From contig JAQFVV010006198.1 of assembly GCA_028023455.1 (NCBI GenBank), positions 33,973,979-34,037,978 of the forward strand: a stretch of DNA of 64,000 nt. The letters run 5' to 3'. Shown piece by piece: positions 14,501 to 29,500 of the stretch (positions are counted from its first letter, which is position 1; each line of letters begins with the position of its first letter). Origin of the DNA: Epiperipatus broadwayi. Lineage: Eukaryota > Onychophora > Udeonychophora > Euonychophora > Peripatidae. A program made the translations under genes and the position numbers. The notes beneath the pieces were generated by a model. That model was given only the letters and a program-made list of their open reading frames with translations. It made no database searches and was not told the DNA's origin.

Positions 14501-17500
14501 TTCGATCGCTTCTTGTTACTCATAACATACACCTCTCTATACTTCCTTGAATGATCTGAAGTCTGTCCATATTGCTCTTCTGTTAAGTGTCCAAGTCTTA
14601 GATCCATAAATAAGAACTGAAAACACACATTTATTAAAAACCTTCCTTTTCAAACATATAGGCATATCTCCTTTTATGTGGAATTCTGTAGTTTATATAT
14701 ACTAGACTAAAACTAAAAAGATTTTGAAGTAACAATTAATAAAATAACTTTTATTAAAAAACTTATGATGGATTCCATGTATTCACATATATATATTAAC
14801 TGCATACAGGTGATCGACATACAAAGATATGTAACAAGAATTATTTAAGTTTTTTTATATGAAAAAAATATCTACTACAAAGTTTAAGCATAAGATAATA
14901 TATTATTCCTAGATCTTGCCAAAACCTCAATCAGAAATTCTATTAGGTACTTTTTTTTTCCTTTTTAAATCAACTCACACACATGTGCTATTTTCAGATC
15001 ATAATGAATTCACTATTTGTAAAACATTTGTTAACATTAACAATATTGCAATTTTTTTTAAGATTCCATCAATTGTTTCCCCGAATATACACCAACTACT
15101 ATAAGTCACCTTCTTATTTCGCATTTCTATTTAAAACTTTTCTAATATATAGAAGTTTAACTTAAAGCATTCAAATACTAAAACAAAACAAATAAAATTA
15201 CTAATAAGTGACTGTGATTATAATAAAATTAAATCATTTTTTTATAATATACTTTTTAATAATTATATTTATAAAGCGCATACTCGTTACTTAAAATAAT
15301 ATTTATTAAGGCTATAACCTTAAGCCTATGCGCCTGAAAAAACAACAGTAAGGACCTCTGCAAATCTTGTCTTTTAAATAAATCTTGTGTTTAAGATTTG
15401 CAGAGGTCCTTACTGTCGTTTTTTCAGCACATAGTCTTAAGGTTATAGCCTTAATAAAAATATTTTTTAATAATTTATTATAAAAACAAACAAATAAAAT
15501 TAAAGTAAAGCATTTTAAAATATGACATACAAATGATAAGCTAAAATAGTTTACTGAAATCCTTTTATTTTTAATAACAGTCTTTTTATAAAGTCAGTTC
15601 TTCCATAGTATTTTTTTAAATTCTGTAATTTTCCTTGTCCATACCGGCTTTCAAAAATATATTATTTTTATAAATCACTAAAGAAAGAAAATAGCAAATC
15701 CTAATAGTATAATAATAGTTATAAAAATATTAACTACAGAATATTAAAATAGCACTCAACAAACAAAGATTTATGCAAAAAAGAAGAGTATAAATGATAA
15801 AATATTGAAAATCCAAAGGGATAGCTAAATGTCAATAGAAATAATAATAGTAATGATAATATAAATTACAAACATAGCAGATACCTGTAATTTTAGGCAT
15901 AGGACCTAATCTTGCTGCTAATTGGTTTGACAGTTTAGGCTTGCTTTTCAAGTTTGGAGAGATGTCCAATTCTTTTCGAATATAATGATCTAACATTCGA
16001 GAAGTTGCTGCAAACAAAAGAAACACACACATGTATACATATACAACTGCCAACAAAAAAATATACAGTAAAAAGAGAATTAGAAAATTATAAAGTTGGC
16101 ATATTAGATTAATTTAATGTGTTATTCACTAAACTACATATTGAATATTCTTGAAAAATAACAATGTGTTCAAGATATAGGACTTTCTGATAATTTCATA
16201 TTTTATTATCAAAATGAAAAGGCTAATTCGAATTAAAATTATTATAAACTACAGGTTGAAAGTTTTCAATATAAATATGTACATCTAATGAAACAAAAGG
16301 TTTTGATACCCTACTGTTTCACCTAAACTTTTAGTTACCAGTCCCATCTGTGCTGGGTTTAAACCCACTTAAATAACATGGCTATATGCATCATCGTATG
16401 TATATATATATATACATACGAACAGATGCTGTTAATATCAATTATATTAAAATATTATGGCAGATAAATTTTGATTTGCAATTAAAATATTTATATTATA
16501 AATTTAATTATATAACGGTCAAGTTATTAATTTGCTTTGTAATAAAATCATATGTATATGTATAATCCACCCTATTAGTGATACATATATAAGACGGCAT
16601 GATTTAGTTTTGTTAAAAGTTTTAGCTCTTGTAAATTACAAGTAAAATAGTTGTAAACAAATTAGCATTAAGCCACTGCACCTGCAGGGAAATCAGTTTA
16701 ATTTTAGTAAATTTTGTAAAATAATTTGTTTACAACAAACTGTTGTATAAGTAAAGTCACTGGACCGGCACTATTCAAATTCCTGGTAGGATTTTGGATA
16801 CTTTGCAAAAAAATTTAACAAAAGTCTAAAATCAATTTTAAAATCTAAAATTTTAACTTAACATCTAACACTAATGGGTTCTCAGATGATAATAAATTGT
16901 CAACAAGATGGCTGAGATGAATATTGCATAAATAGGCCATAGTTTGAGCTTGACAGAAACACACCAACTTTTGAAAGAGAACTTGCCACCAGAATACATA
17001 TCGCTCGGAATTTTGATGTCTGGCTAAGGAGGGCAACGTTTTGCTGCTTCTCCATGGAAAAATGGTGAGTTACTGCCATCCTATGTGCCTAATAACCTGA
17101 TCATCGCAAGGATGAAATTCTCCAGCAACAGCCTGCCACCAGAAGACCCCATGAACCTATCCAGAAAAGAATGTCCCATGCCTGAAGTCCAAGTGCCTAT
17201 ATCATCAGCTGCAATGAAGATTCAGTAATATCATTCCAGAACTGCAGAGCTCTGATTCAATTAATGTTTAATATACAACTCTTAACTTTTTAAAGCTAAG
17301 TAAATGTAAATTAAAAAAATAATTGAACATTCGAAATAATGTAAACTCTAAACTGTATCTAAATTAATTAACCTTTTAATTGTGAAACTTGCCTATCTAC
17401 ACTTGTAATCTACTATTTAAATCAAATCAATGTCTTACATAATTCTATTCTGCATCACTGCGATTGTGCCTACACCTTTCTCTATATTTACTTTTAAAAC

Positions 17501-20500
17501 ATATTTTACGTATTATATGCTAATGCTTCAAAACAGTGAGCCCTTAAATTCAGTAAAATTTAGAAAAGATATAATTTAAAATATCTTCAATTATCATTAT
17601 CAATGTCGCCAATTACGCATGCTGTTTCAAAATCCTATATTGTAATAATAACGAACCCCATGCACTCATTATTATTATTTGTTTGTTATATAAATGCACA
17701 ATGTGGTTCGCTTCTAAACTTGATTTATGATTTTAATTATTGTTATAATAAGTAATAAACTAGCCTTAGGGATAGTTATAAAGTATATATATTAAATCTG
17801 TTGCTAAACCCCTCCAAATATACTTTTTCCTCCTTAATAAATTAATAAGATGTAGATTGAACCTTGTTAACCAAGATTGATAATATAATTTATCCCATAA
17901 TTAGCCTAAATATATTGCTATTTAAGAATTGACTTTCTATTAGCTAAACCGATAAAAGCTATTGTTAGAACACAGTTGACTTTAAATATATGTTATATCA
18001 TTTATTGTGTTGAGGATGTATTTTATTAAGTCCATATACTTTACGTATTGCTGCATCTTCTAAAATGGGACCTTGGTTAGGCCCTCCCATTCTACTATTT
18101 CAGGTTTGTTCATCAAAATTATCCCTGAGTTTGAGGCCAGGTCAATTGAGTAAGACACCCTGTTCCTGAACTTCAATGTTCCTAACATTAGCAGCAAGAT
18201 GCTCGGTCCCAGGGTACCGTGCATTGGTTGCAAGAACCCTTGAAGAATTATCCATTCGCAGGGCAGCATTATTCATAATATTTTGCCAGTGCTACAGCAT
18301 ATATTGGCGACCTAAAGTAGCCAGTTCTTCTCCCTATCATTTAAATATTTAGCATTGATCTGAAACCGCATCTTGGCTACTAGGTTAAATCTACATCAGC
18401 GTGAGCTTATTTATGCACTCACACCTTAGATAGAAATATATGTTTGTATAATACTATAATGAATGATCTATCCAGGGCTAGTAAAATTACTTATCAAATA
18501 GCAGCCCACAACGTTAAGATAGGATTTAGTATTCTCATTATAGGCATAATCTCAGTGACTGCACATAACACTCACTTTGATTTAACTTATAAAGATGAGA
18601 TTAATATGATACTGTCTCATTTGCTGTGACACCTGCATGCATTCGCCCACACCTTTGAAATTATGTTCTTTTATACATTACATTGGTTTCATATGTATTT
18701 CTCATAGTCTAATTCCAATCCAATTAAATCTTAGTTATTATATTATATACGAGTGACATATGCATTAATGTTGATTTATAGATATTACTTCCATCATCAT
18801 GCTATCAGTCTATTTAAATCCTTTTAATTAATTTTATATTGGGTCAATCCCTGAGTCTCATGTTTCTCCCTGCGTTATGCCAGCTGTGAAGAAATGGAGA
18901 CCGAATGTAACCTCAGATACGTCATTTGAGGGGTATAAGTTGGAGCTTGGTCGGATTTGGGACTTCACCATTCCACTCTGGTCAGCTTTGGTCTATTTGC
19001 CTAGATTCTGTTGTGTGAATATACAAATCAGACCATTATACTAGAATAGTAGAATCCAGATAATAAGCAGTCAGTAACTTTTAATGAAATATTAGCTAAT
19101 AGATTATCAGACCTGTTTTGAGTAACAAGAATATTAAATATTGCTGTGAACTGGCACATTTAAAGAATCTAATAAACCCTATTAGTCAAAACTTTGTCTG
19201 TAGACATATACTATACAAAAGTAATTCTTTTATGCCAATAAACATCACATGATCACCATTTCTTATGCTTGCTCTTAGCTGTTATTAAAACAGGCAAAAC
19301 TCTCTATATGTATTGCCACTCAGTGCAAGCCCGAATAGAGTTTTGCCTGTTTTAATAAAAGAAATTCTTCTTTAATTAATTATTAATCTATCAAATCTTT
19401 TTAAGTTTAAAATATTCCTTCATTTATCGTATTTATTTATGATGGACATGAAAAAAAAATGTCAACATATAATGAAGTTTCAGATTTCGCGGTGAACGAA
19501 AAAGAATTATCATTACTATCTATATTATTTAATATCTTATTGATAAACCAAGAGATCAATTTAATGCATACAATGCAATTTTTAAAAGTTCTCTTAACCC
19601 TATGGAAGTTGCAGCCGAAAAAAATCACAACGTAGAGCAAATGTATATGACAGATGCATCCATTATTGTGTGTGCTAAAACATGGAGGGAAAAAAAATTA
19701 AAAACCACTACAAATTTGCATTTATTATATTTATAAAACACATGACTTATTTATTTTCAGTTGCAATCTAGAAATTACTAATCAAAAAAATATAAAAATA
19801 TGAAGAATAAAATAATTCTTTTCAAAGAACAGAAACACGGATATTGCTAAAAAAAAAAAAAAATGTATTAAATACTAAGCAATCAAAATCTTCAAAAATG
19901 GCTTTGCAAACGATAATGATATACTTAAGACATAAACACTTTTCACAATGTTTGTAAAAATATTTTGATAAGCAGCTCAAACTAATGACTTAAACGTTAT
20001 GGCCTAACATTAGTCACATACAAGTGTACATCTAATCATGACCTTGAACCTATTTGATATATAAATGTTTGACCATTTAAAATTAGAAACGGTTTTTGTT
20101 GCCTTTACTTAGCTTAGCGCTTTCAATACTATTAATATTATGATCATAGCTTTATACAATTAAACTTTGCTAAAAGCTCATCTTATATAAAATATTTGTT
20201 TATCAAAATAGCATTAAATTGAATTTTTTTTGGTTTTGTTTATTTATATTCAAATCCATGTAAACGAAATCGTAGATGCCAATTTTTGGAAAGTTGGATA
20301 CTGGATTTTTTATTTAATGTGTGCAAATCTTTGGCTACAGTCCAAGTCACTTTCACCTTTCCCCTTCTATAGTCTCTCTCAGTACATATAATGTCTGACT
20401 TAGAAAGATCAAATTAAATAAAACAGAAATCAGCATCCCCCTTTCCAAAAAATGACATCTATAATTTTATTTACGTGGATTTGAATATAAATAAACAAAA

Positions 20501-23500
20501 CAAAAAAATTCAATTTTATGCTAATTCAATAAAAAATATATATATGAGTGTTTAGTGAAATTTAATTGCATAAAGCTATGACCATACTACTAATAATATT
20601 GAAAGTACTAAACTAAATCAAGACGACAAAAACCTTTTCTGTTTTAAAATGATCAAACGTGCAGAAAAAGAGATAAAAGTTTTCATAGAAGTACTGGATA
20701 TATGTAACAATATTTAAAAAAGGTTTGTTTATATCTCTCCAATCAACTGCCACTTTGCATGTTTGGTGGTTTAATACCAATCCTGCCTAATAGGATAGTG
20801 GTGGCTATTATTAAAAAACCAAAGACACCAAAAGGTATGGGTATTGAACTGAGTTCGGACCTATATGACTATAAAAGCTAATGAGCTTGGATTGAAAATA
20901 TTATTGTGTTTTCAATTTTATTCTCATAGTTTTGTAGTTAAGTGGAGATAAAAGGTGGCTGTTGGAGGGTTGCATTAGATCCTAAGATCTAGGTGCAGTG
21001 CTCACAGATCCAAGGCTTCTCGCTGACGAAAGCCACAATCTAGAAACTAGTCTGGGGACATTGGATGAGGAGGCACTAGATAGGGATTTTATGCACCCAT
21101 TGATTACTCTGACTTGCACTGAGTGGCACTACTGTATGGAGTTTTGCCTGTTTTAATAACTGCCACTTTGCAGGATTAACTAATTTCTCAAATATTTTTT
21201 ACTTCTCTTTCATCCTTTTATTATTAGTAATGTCTTTTGGAATCACTATTTTTTTTAACAGTAGAATACCATTAATCAGACTCTTAGATTTTTTTGATTA
21301 CCAGATTTTGTTAAATTAGTATGAAAATTAACCTTAATTTAAAATCTGCCGATTCTTACTATCAAGATTATTTTCAAGCCTCAAGGCAAAGTTAATTTCA
21401 TGTTTAGTAATAAATAGTGGCGAAAATGTTAAGACTTCCTTTAGTTTTTTTTGTTCTTATTTCATTAGATAATTCAATTTTCTTATCTTTTATTCCTTCG
21501 AACAGTTCTAAATTAATCTGAACGGGCCAGTTTTGATCCCAAAATCAGATTTAAGCAAGCAGTTTGATATATATTTACTATAATGACATGCATAAAATAT
21601 ATCTTTCCGACCGATTAAATATCATTGATTGTTTCATTTAAATGGAAAAAGGAAAAGTGTTTCTAATCAGAATTGTCATAAAAGTATATAATATATACAT
21701 GCTTAATAAAAAATATTATTAACTCTCAAATGCTGGATAAAATACTCCATGTAAAAAACATGACACGGACAAACTTTTAATTTCCAGATTGCTTAATTGT
21801 CCCTAGACTAAATGTTTAGCAAAATATTTTTCACTAAGCACAAAGATTGTTTTAAAAATGTGAGTGTAAATAATAAAATAAGCTTATTATTTATAAATTT
21901 AATTCTCTTTTTAATTGTTAAAATGTCTTTTTAAAGCTTAGAATTTTTACTGCCTTGATTAAGAGTCTTATATAAAAGCTCGAGCAAAATTGTAAGTTCC
22001 TTTAATGATAGCCGTAACCGAAGTGCGTAGAATTTCAACCTTTAAAAAAAGGCCTTCAACATTGAGAATTTAATCTTTTTAAAGAAATAGTAATGTTATT
22101 TGATTGAAACAAAATAAGACTTTCAATATTATTGTATCAAATTGGATGATGCAATTCTTCTTGGAAGGCCGAGAGCTTGCGAAATCAAAATTTTTGATGC
22201 AGAGGCAAATTTCTTTTCCAAAGAACTTCAATGATTAACTTTCATTTTTAAGACGATTCATTTTTACATTGTATCACAACTCTAATCATATTGTTTGAAA
22301 TTTAGCTCTGTTCTATTTATAAGAAAAATAGTTTAGATCTAACATTAGAATAGTAACATTTATATTGCAATGTTTTTACATTAGCAAACATGACAGATAA
22401 CTTATAATTTGTAACGCAATTTCTTCACACCATATTTCTAATTTGCTGTTAAAATTGATGTATATTGAACATGATTGAAATCCGATTAAGTTTTAATCTT
22501 CACTAAACTTAATTTTTGTTAAAACGTTTAATGTTTAAATTTTATTATTATTTAAAAAAGAATACGTGTATCAAAATACACAAGCGTTTATATGTAAAAC
22601 GCTTCATTTCAGTGTTTATCGATTTATTTTCAAATAGTTTTCATATACCGCTTGTTTTTACTTTAAATCTATTAATTAAAAACAAAAAACAAGCAACCTA
22701 GCTAATTACTTTCCTGTGGCTTTTATGTTAATTATTGTAAACAATTCTAAAAGCGGAGATTTGATTTCTATGTAGTTGTTTTCGTTTCAATAATCCCTGG
22801 GTAGAATTCCTAGATTAGATTGAGCGGGAGATTAATATTTGCCCTGCCTAAGGCATAGAAATTGGACAACAAGGAAAGTGTTTCGCGGGAAATGGAGCAA
22901 CGTATAAATAGCCCCGAAAATTTGGAGTGGCAGTTAATTCATTATTCGTAAATAGACAAGCTGTTTCTCAAGTGAAAGTTTATAACAGCGCGGACACTTA
23001 AATTCTTAAAGGACATCAGCTGTTATTAAATACTTTTGCTTGCAACAAGATGAAAAATTCTATACGTGTTATCACCACCCGAATGGCTTGCTAACTCAAC
23101 AAAAGACGGATCCCTGACTTCCAAGTTTGCTCCAGTAATGCCTTAAACACCTAAAAGAAGCCGGAACCTCTTTACATCTACCTTGCTGTCTAAAGACCTG
23201 AAAATGAACTAAAATAATAGTGCGCACTCTACGTGAACATTGCTTTTACCGAAAGGTAACTATTTTCGTTTTTATTCTTCCCAGGGTAAATTAATTCTCA
23301 TTAAATCTCCGCTCAGTCTAATCATAAATATGTATTCATAAGCTTAAGTAATTTGTATAGCCTCATATTTAATATTTGCTGTGTTTTCTAATATTTTGTA
23401 GTGTGTCTTGGAATCTTAGTTTTAAGATTCCAAGTTGCTTTCAATTTTTGTTTATTGGAGAGTGACGAGTGAGTTTTCTATTTTTATGTAAGACTTTTTA

Positions 23501-26500
23501 TAAATGCTTTGGCAGTCGTGCCTTTTAAATGCTTACCTGTAATTATGTTAATATTCAATAATTAATTTTAAACTCTATGTTTGCCCTATTGCTAAACCTC
23601 CAAAATCTTTTGGCTGACGACTTTATTGTCTAATTTTCCGCAGGTGGGGATTTCGTTTCTTATATCTCTGAAGGCGGAAATTAGAATTGTTTTTCTTTGT
23701 AATTTTATAAGTTGTCAGCAGGAAGATAAAATATATCCCTCTTTAAATTACAGGTGAGCAATACTTTCGTTCTGCTGGAGTATTTAAACTTTTAATATTT
23801 CGTACTCATGTGCACTCTCTGATAGATTTCTTTTTGTATTTATTATGTGTGCTTTAAATTTATCAGAGCGTGTACTCAGAATTTGTTTGTAAGTTTATTT
23901 TCTTTAAATGCTGGGGCAGACGTAACTGTTTTTCTAATTATTTACTTGTCCCTTATTGAGACCTTTAATTATTAATTTTAAAGTAATTTTCGCCAATCGT
24001 TTGGCTGGGATTCACCAGTTTTTAATTGTTTTACTTCCTTTCAATCTTATTTTTCGGTTGTTCTTGAGGTGGATCAATCACCATTATTTTAAACGTAGTA
24101 ATAGGTGCAGTTCATACCGATATAAGGACATTCGAGGTCTGACCATGTTTAGATCTCGAAAAGCTCATCGGCACAAGTTTCTTTGATCTATTTCAAGGAC
24201 ATATTGTTTAAATATCTGAAAGTGAAAACCAATGTTTGGATGAATCCTCTGCTGAATGAAATTTGCTTCCTCCCTTTTAAATTTGTTTATTAGAGAATCA
24301 GTAGATCTGCCAGAGCATTGCATTTAGTCTTTCTGGTACACGCCTGAGCTAATCCTATTTGTTAACTTATAAACTTTTCTTATAAGTTATTCTTCTCTGA
24401 ATAAAATTTTATTAAATATGTTTAAACTTAATTTGGCTGACGTTTGTCTTTGTGCTTTTGTCTCAATTGTCTAAACAATTTAAGATCTCTTGTTTCTCCC
24501 TGAGTCTAGTCGGCACAAACCATCATCATCATCTATTCTGATCACAGTAAACAAATTTTCCAGACATGTAGTGGTCTGGTGGCGCCCTCTGTATCAGAAT
24601 AGATTGATAGACTAAATTCGAAAGCTTTCGTCCGGCACAATATATATTTTGGTAGCTAGCTTATAAGATCATCCCTCTCCCACATTTGCAGATTTTTTTA
24701 TTTATTTGAAAATTAAAAATCAAATTAATCATGGAGCTGTAGCAAGTGGCACCTCCCCATCAGTCTTTATTTTTACAATCAGTGCATCAATCCACATCTA
24801 ATCAATCCAGATTAAACTGAGATCATTATGTAGCTTGAAATAACTAAATCTCCATTTTCCAACCACTATTAACTGGTTATCTGAGAGGCTTTTAGTTAGC
24901 AACCTAAAAAAAAAATCCTAAATCTATTTGTAATTTGAAAAAAACTTTCCAAGGGTCATCTCAACCAGATTATAAACCCAAGTGTTTGGGATGGCGAGTG
25001 GACGTGTTCACCAAGGCCCTTTGAAAATTTAATTTAAATAATGTACTATTAATTTACTCTGACAAATTTTAAAAAAAGGAGTAGCACCAGAAAAATATAA
25101 GCTAACCAAGATTTAATAAAAACTTATCTAAGAATAATAGAAATCACACGCACACATATATATGGCGAAACCTCAATCTGCCATTTTTTCCAAAGAATCT
25201 ACGAAATGATTAGAAATGATAAAACAATAGTGCCAGGAATAATTTAAAACCAATTTTTTATTGATTGTCCATTAAACATGTAAAGTACAATTCATAATAC
25301 TTTGTTGTAATAAATAGTCTAAATTTATATAGCGCTGACTATGTATGTAATATTAACTCAGAATTTATAATTCAAAATATTCCATACCTAATTATTGCAA
25401 AAAGTGAGTCTAGTCAGTATTCACAGTATAATGAATGTAGTAACTATGTATATTTAAAATATCAGAGGTAATATTAATTGTAGACATTAGATTCAAGTAT
25501 GATTTTTTTCCCCCTTATAATCTTGTTTTATTTTTACTTAAAAATTTCTTACTGATATTTGCCTTAATTTTGTATATGTAGTTTAATACAATCAGGTTCA
25601 AATTAAGATTTGACAATATTTCTTTACCTCCACTCATTGACTTACACAGAAGTAAAAACTTATCTAATCAGAGGTATATATTTCAATTTATTATTTATAA
25701 TCAGAATTTATAAAAATTTTATTATAGAACATTATTCAATAATAAACAAACTAATTATGATACATATTGAAACAGTACAGGTGTAGTGCCCAAGAGACTT
25801 TACTAAATATTAATTAAATCCAAATTTGTAAGATATTAAGAGAGATTAAATGAAGACTTTATACCTTAATTCCTCATGTCCCTAATCTATACCAATACAA
25901 TCTTAAAATAGGTATGTAATAATAAAGAATGCTAACTCTTATGAAAATGATGAAAATTTAAAAAATAATGGTTTAATTACTAATTAGCTCAAATGTGTTT
26001 GGAATGATAAGGTTTGAACTGCATCTTAGTTGAAGTTTATTTATGTATATCCCTTTTAATACAATTATAATTATTACCCCTGATATTTTAAACATACAAG
26101 CAATCATTATTATAAACAATTTCATTTTAACCATCAATTATATATACATACTATAACGGTATGGTCCTGACCTTGCCTGACAGTAGACTTGATAGGTTGT
26201 CAGAGTGGGTGAGAAAGCATATCTAGGATTTCTAAATATATACTCATGTCCACTCTGATATCATTCCTAGGATGTATTAATACACAAGCATATATCAAGG
26301 ATCTATCTGTATACGCATTTCTTTTATCCACCTTTAACTTCCATTAATCCCGGAATTCGAACTTAGGGAGAATATGCATAATATTCTACTTCAGGGTATA
26401 TAAATATCACTATCTATAATATGCGAGTATGTAATAAATTGAGAACCGAATATAGAAAAAACACAATCTTTAATTTAAAATATATTTAACAAATTTATTC

Positions 26501-29500
26501 ACAATTAACATAATTTAGGCGAGGTCATAACAAAAATAAATAATTTGTTTAGATATCAATAAACATTCTTTGATTATTATGGTTAATATCATTAATCCAA
26601 TCCCTGTTTCTCTTCAAATAATCATCCAATATCAATACTAACAAAAATGTCAAATTATAACTTATTATTTATGTTTACACTTGCTAATTTAAATTTATCA
26701 AAATCGTAATTCATTATCTCCAATAAATTTATTGAAGAGTTCATATCAATATTGTGGTGGTGGTATGCAATCACCCCTTCTATTGTGGTTTGTTTCTACA
26801 AAGATAGGAAAGACCATTCACACTAGAGATTATTAATCATATATACTGAAAAAACAATAACTAAATGATGAAATGATTAGTAATAGCAAACAAAAAACAA
26901 ATAATAGGGTAAAGTCTTACCTCTCCCTTGGCGACGATTAAATTTATCTGCAAGCAAGTTCATGCCTGAACCTATATTTTATTTCAATTTAAAAATAAAG
27001 CTAATAATGCTTTTCCCTTTTCTAATCTAACAGAAGGTTACATCCCCCTTCAATCTGTGACAAAGGTAAGAAATAAACAAAAACAATATACATAAAAAAA
27101 AAAAAATAAACCTAAGATAATTAAAAGTCCATAATGAAAATGTCCTAAAAGGATTATAAATATTTTCATTAATCCCTTTTATGTTTTTGTTGGTAGGGTT
27201 CGAGTGTTCTAGAACATACATGATGGTGCTCATAATTTCTCTCTTTGTATGGCCTCTTTGAGATGTTGAGTTTGCAGTTTCACATCTAAGTAGTAAAGTT
27301 GGTGTAGTCCGCAGCATAGATGAATAGTTGTGTCGATTAAATTGGTTTTTGGCGGATACAGTTCCAGGGGTGACGAATCTCTTCCCCCGATGTAACTTCA
27401 TACTTAGCAATGCATGGTTGTATGCATTTCTATATATGTAGTTGATAAAAGTTCTTGAGTTTGTTGAGAAACAAGATTTAATTAACTGGAACGGTTGTGG
27501 GCATGACAGGCAAATGTGCGACCACAATCCCACGAGGCCCTTCATGCTCATTTAATGCATATTTGCTATCTATAAACAATGTGTTTTTTAATATTAAGCT
27601 TGGATGGAAAACAAGCATAAATGAATTCTAAAAATTTTTGATGACTAATGTATTAAATTAAATATCAAGCCTTTATTTCATAGAAATCCATTAAAGGTTA
27701 TTTATATTTCCTGAAATTGGCATAAATTTTATTAATTTCATTATTTTTATTTATTTTTATATACAATATATTACAGTGCAAGTGTTAACTGGTTTTTAAT
27801 AACTATATTACAGATATGTTTATAAAATAAATCAATAGAGCATAATGTGTTTGCATATATATATATAAATGACATAAAAAAAATTTAATTGATATATATA
27901 ATTCAACTATGTACACATTTAATAATTAATTTACAAAATAATTAAACATAACATACGAGTAGATTTTCGTGGTTGTCCTATAACTGAAACACCAACAAGA
28001 GCTTTATTGCGAGTTTCCTAAAATAGCAAAAAAACAAATGCCATATATTTAAAATCTCTTTATAATTATATAATATTATTGCCATCAATAATACAAATAA
28101 TTCAATATAAATATTTTTATCCTTGCAATCATAATCATGATAAAAAAAAATAGAGTAAAAAAATAAAGAAAAAAAAATTGTATAGACAACTTAATTGGAA
28201 AAAAAATTCATTCAAAAAACCTAATAGATTTTTTTTTTAAAATAAGATATTCGATATGTATAAAAACAAAAAATAAATAACTTGTTTCATACACTATTAT
28301 TCCTATTATATACATTAATGATTCGGACACTATAGCCATAAAATAAAAATAAATAAAAAATTAAACGATTAAATAATTTAATGTTTTATCTTATTTTAAA
28401 ACTTTGAAAATTTAACTTATTAAAAAAAATATTGCTCAAATTGTTTTGGATGTGTAAATACCATAAAGTCAATGAATATTTTACTACTGGGGAAATTCAT
28501 AAAATCGGGCACTAGAAATGACAAAGCGGACGCCGTGATCTGTGGACTCCATAATCCGATATTTTACTATGCAATGCACTAAACCACGCAGACTGTGTAT
28601 ACCATACAGCAAAGCAACTGATATGTAGCAGATAAAAAGTTAACAAATTATTAATCTTTAATTGGCAGTTTCATATATACAAAAGGAAACTATGTATCTA
28701 TATATATATCTTCCTCTTGTAAGTGTATACTACAGCAGTTCCTAACAATACAATGCAAACCTCAAAATTCTTACTTTATAGTAATAAATTTACATTATAG
28801 AAGATGTTAGACTATATGTTCTCTCTGTAGTATAGAATACCTATATCAATGAAGTAAAAAAAAAAACAACTAATTCGTATGTTTCATATTTTTCATTAAA
28901 AAATCATGAAAAACATCAAAATAATTTAATATATTTAGTGTCCGAGCCAATGCAAATGATTGAATAATAAGCACATTCAATAAGAATGATCAATACAATC
29001 ATTCCATTAGAGATTAAAACATAAAATCAATTCATGGATTGAATATAAGTTTCAATAATAAATAATTTATGTTAATAAATCCATACATAATTAAATTCTG
29101 AAAAAGCATCCATAAAAGAAAATTTTCAACTTATTATTTATTTCCACGGTTATTGTCGTAAATGTACACCTTTGCCCTTACTCTTCTTACTGTAGTTATG
29201 GTTTTAATTTCTCCATACAATTTTTAAAAATAAAACCATGGATGCAAATAAGGAAAAATAACTGTATTTTTTAGTGGTATCCACGTTTTTCATTTTTCTC
29301 AAATACAGATACATTTCGGAATTTAATTTATAAAAAAAGGGTTACTTTTTATGTTGTTGTAATTATTAAATCTTATTTATATTCAATACACCGATTGGTT
29401 TTGTAATTTAATTTCTTGTTAAGTTGCATTTTGCCTCATCAATAATTTTTGTGGGCTGCTTGTATTGATTATTTGTTTTGCAATCATTGCATGTGTTTTC

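Noticed and set aside
28500-28620. Possible tRNA gene on the minus strand
   Set aside because: Only an A-box-like word is present; no B box, cloverleaf or anticodon arm can be drawn.
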